A model generated the notes under the pieces. It saw only the letters and a program-made list of their open reading frames with translations. It did not search any database and was not told where the DNA came from. The translations under genes and the position numbers were made by a program. Shown piece after piece: positions 62,640-64,000 of a stretch of DNA of 64,000 nucleotides. The stretch is from Bacteroidota bacterium (lineage in GTDB: Bacteria > Bacteroidota > Bacteroidia > CAILMK01 > JACPUW01). The first letter of the stretch is position 1, and each line of letters opens with the position of its first letter. Location: NCBI GenBank assembly GCA_016192035.1, contig JACPUW010000010.1, forward strand, positions 1 through 64,000, in the 5' to 3' direction.

Positions 62640-64000
62640 GTGCGAGCGATACCCATTACCCCCCTACTGGTAATTGCCTCCATAAACCTATGGGTGCCAA
62701 ACCCCTCATGGAGCCAAACAGGAGCGCGCCCTGAGGCGGGGAGCAAGCTGGAAGTGCTGTTTAACCAGGGATATGACCACTTGGTGGCAAACCTAGACAG
62801 TGGGCTGGCCGTGAGTGAACGGCTCCTGGGCCGCGCCCAAAAACAGGGAAACCGCGAATATGAGGGGTACGCATACTACCTGAGGGCAGAGGCCTATGTA
62901 ACCTCTACCGCCTACCACCTGGCCGCCCCCAACTATGAGAAGGCTATCAATATATTTGAGGAACTGGACGATAGCGTAGGACTCTCGTCGGTGTACAACG
63001 GTATGGGGGTGATGTACCACGACTATGGAAAATACCATGAGTCGGCGTACTACTTTAAGCGGGCCATGGCGCTTGACAGCAGCCTGGAGAATGACGGGCT
63101 GGTAACCAAGACAAACATAGCCAGGGCACTGTCAAACCTGGGCCAGCACAAGGAGGCTACCGCACTGTGCAAACAAGCCATGGCAACGGGCATGGAAAGA
63201 AGCGACAGCGACGCGGTGTACCTGTCCCGTGAGGTGCTGGCCGACGTGGCCTATGCGCGCGGGGATATGGGCGCATGTATGGCGCATGTGCAGGCGGCCA
63301 AAGGGTACTGGCAGCGGCAGGGCAACTTGTACAGCCTGGCAGCGAACCAATATTACTGGGCTGACCTGCTGCACGGACAGGGCAAGCACCGGGATGCACT
63401 GGCCTGGGCAGAAAAAGGACGGGCCACGGAACAGCGGCTTAGCCCGGGCATGACCAGCCAGTACTACTACCAGGTGCTGGAAAAAGCCCATGCCGCGCTG
63501 GGCAACCGGGATGCGGCCTATGCGGCCCTGAAAGGATTTCTGGAGGGTGAAATGGAACTGAGGGAGAAGGATCAAACGGCATCTATGCAACTGATGCAGA
63601 AGGAGCTGGACTTTAGGGTAAGGCTGGAGAAAGAAAATTTGGCCGCGCAAATGGCCAAGCGGGAAGCTGAGCTGCGCCTGGAGGATGAGAAATACAAGTC
63701 GGGGAGCCTGGCCCTGGCCATGGCGCTGAGCCTGCTGGTGCTGGGCTACTTGGTGTGGCAACACCGCCGGGTGGTGAGGCTGAACGGCGACCTGCGGATG
63801 AGCAATGAGCGGGCAAACGGGATAAACGAAAAGCTACGGGAGCAAAACGTGTTTAAGGAGAAGCTGATAGGTGTGATAGCACACGACACGCGCAGCCCGT
63901 TGGCCTCATTGAGCGTGGTGCTGGAACTGATATCGGCGGGCGACCTGGGGCCAGGGCAGCGCGATGAGATACTGAAAGAGATGGGCAGCAGGATCACGGC
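62640..64000 (+). CDS. TPR-containing sensor histidine kinase, truncated by the window end
   Basis: An open frame of more than 450 residues that continues past the right edge. The GTG at 62640 begins a signal peptide (MRAIPITPLLVIASINLWVP); a TTG at 62619 is possible. TPR repeats follow (about residues 40-290; YEKAINIFEEL, YHESAYYFKRAMALDSS, YAALKGFL), then a coiled coil and a membrane helix (LALAMALSLLVLGYLVW). A HisKA dimerisation domain with phospho-acceptor His is in IGVIAHDTRSPLASL. The ATPase domain is out of view. It is a typical Bacteroidota two-component sensor. Confidence 0.85.
   Translation, partial: MRAIPITPLLVIASINLWVPNPSWSQTGARPEAGSKLEVLFNQGYDHLVANLDSGLAVSERLLGRAQKQGNREYEGYAYYLRAEAYVTSTAYHLAAPNYEKAINIFEELDDSVGLSSVYNGMGVMYHDYGKYHESAYYFKRAMALDSSLENDGLVTKTNIARALSNLGQHKEATALCKQAMATGMERSDSDAVYLSREVLADVAYARGDMGACMAHVQAAKGYWQRQGNLYSLAANQYYWADLLHGQGKHRDALAWAEKGRATEQRLSPGMTSQYYYQVLEKAHAALGNRDAAYAALKGFLEGEMELREKDQTASMQLMQKELDFRVRLEKENLAAQMAKREAELRLEDEKYKSGSLALAMALSLLVLGYLVWQHRRVVRLNGDLRMSNERANGINEKLREQNVFKEKLIGVIAHDTRSPLASLSVVLELISAGDLGPGQRDEILKEMGSRIT

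Noticed and set aside
1-64000. tRNA, rRNA, insertion sequence or integrase genes
   Set aside because: I found no cloverleaf-like sequence, rRNA motif, transposase or integrase domain in any gap or frame, although a weak tRNA could escape reading by eye.

Overview
The window looks like a chromosomal segment from a Bacteroidota bacterium, most likely of the Cytophagales/Cytophagia type. The evidence is the set of lineage-typical families (DUF2807/GIN, DUF4249, DUF4199, DUF2851, short AMP nucleosidase, LuxE-like acyl-protein synthetase), several exported proteins ending in type IX secretion (T9SS) sorting domains, many short lipoproteins, and repeated TAnnTTTG -7 promoter boxes just upstream of genes. 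I see no rRNA, tRNA, insertion sequence, phage or CRISPR array. The gene at each edge is cut by the window. || Layout. 1-4660: the end of an outer-membrane barrel gene, a 640-base gap with two terminators and a possible structured RNA, an AT-rich pair (a GDP-mannose 3,5-epimerase-like enzyme and a GT2 glycosyltransferase), then two overlapping lipoprotein genes. 4753-5613: a GIN-domain lipoprotein. 5720-14655: the most interesting region, a minus-strand cluster that reads as a nitric-oxide defence and repair operon. Its order is Rrf2/NsrR-like sensor, RIC/ScdA di-iron repair protein, an unknown 598-residue Cys-rich protein that may be a flavin TIM barrel, NadA, NadB, an unknown His-rich membrane protein resembling heme-copper oxidases, NorC-like cytochrome c, and a NorB-like subunit with substituted metal ligands. 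A perfect palindrome sits beside the -7 box of the regulator gene. || 14863-30441: a MORN-repeat protein, photolyase, a PrsW-type membrane protease, FtsK, LolA, ApbE, DnaK with a candidate sigma-54 promoter, PanB, a pseudouridine synthase and an M48 protease. 30422-39216: mainly minus-strand genes, including an RmlD-like reductase, an NHL-repeat T9SS cargo protein, a methyltransferase with a lipoprotein signal, DUF2130, an FMN reductase, a radical SAM/SPASM protein and a TlpA-like thioredoxin protein. 39407-51782: an exonuclease/GIY-YIG fusion, PhoD phosphatase, SppA, a secreted endonuclease I, PlsC, a LuxE-like protein, PyrF-DUF2851-PspC and a GNAT. 51882-64000: ClpC, two large secreted proteins, AMP nucleosidase, LplA, DUF1573, DUF4199, a SET-domain protein and a TPR histidine kinase cut by the right edge. 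|| How the genes fit together. Most of the window is housekeeping: cell division, chaperones, cofactor synthesis and lipoprotein handling. The 9-kb NO cluster is a coherent system. An Fe-S sensor would release the operon on NO exposure, NorCB-like proteins would remove NO, RIC would repair damaged Fe-S or di-iron centres, and NadA/NadB would restore NAD synthesis when the NO-sensitive cluster of NadA fails. Two members have no function I can name. Functional statements about this cluster are inference from gene content and visible motifs.
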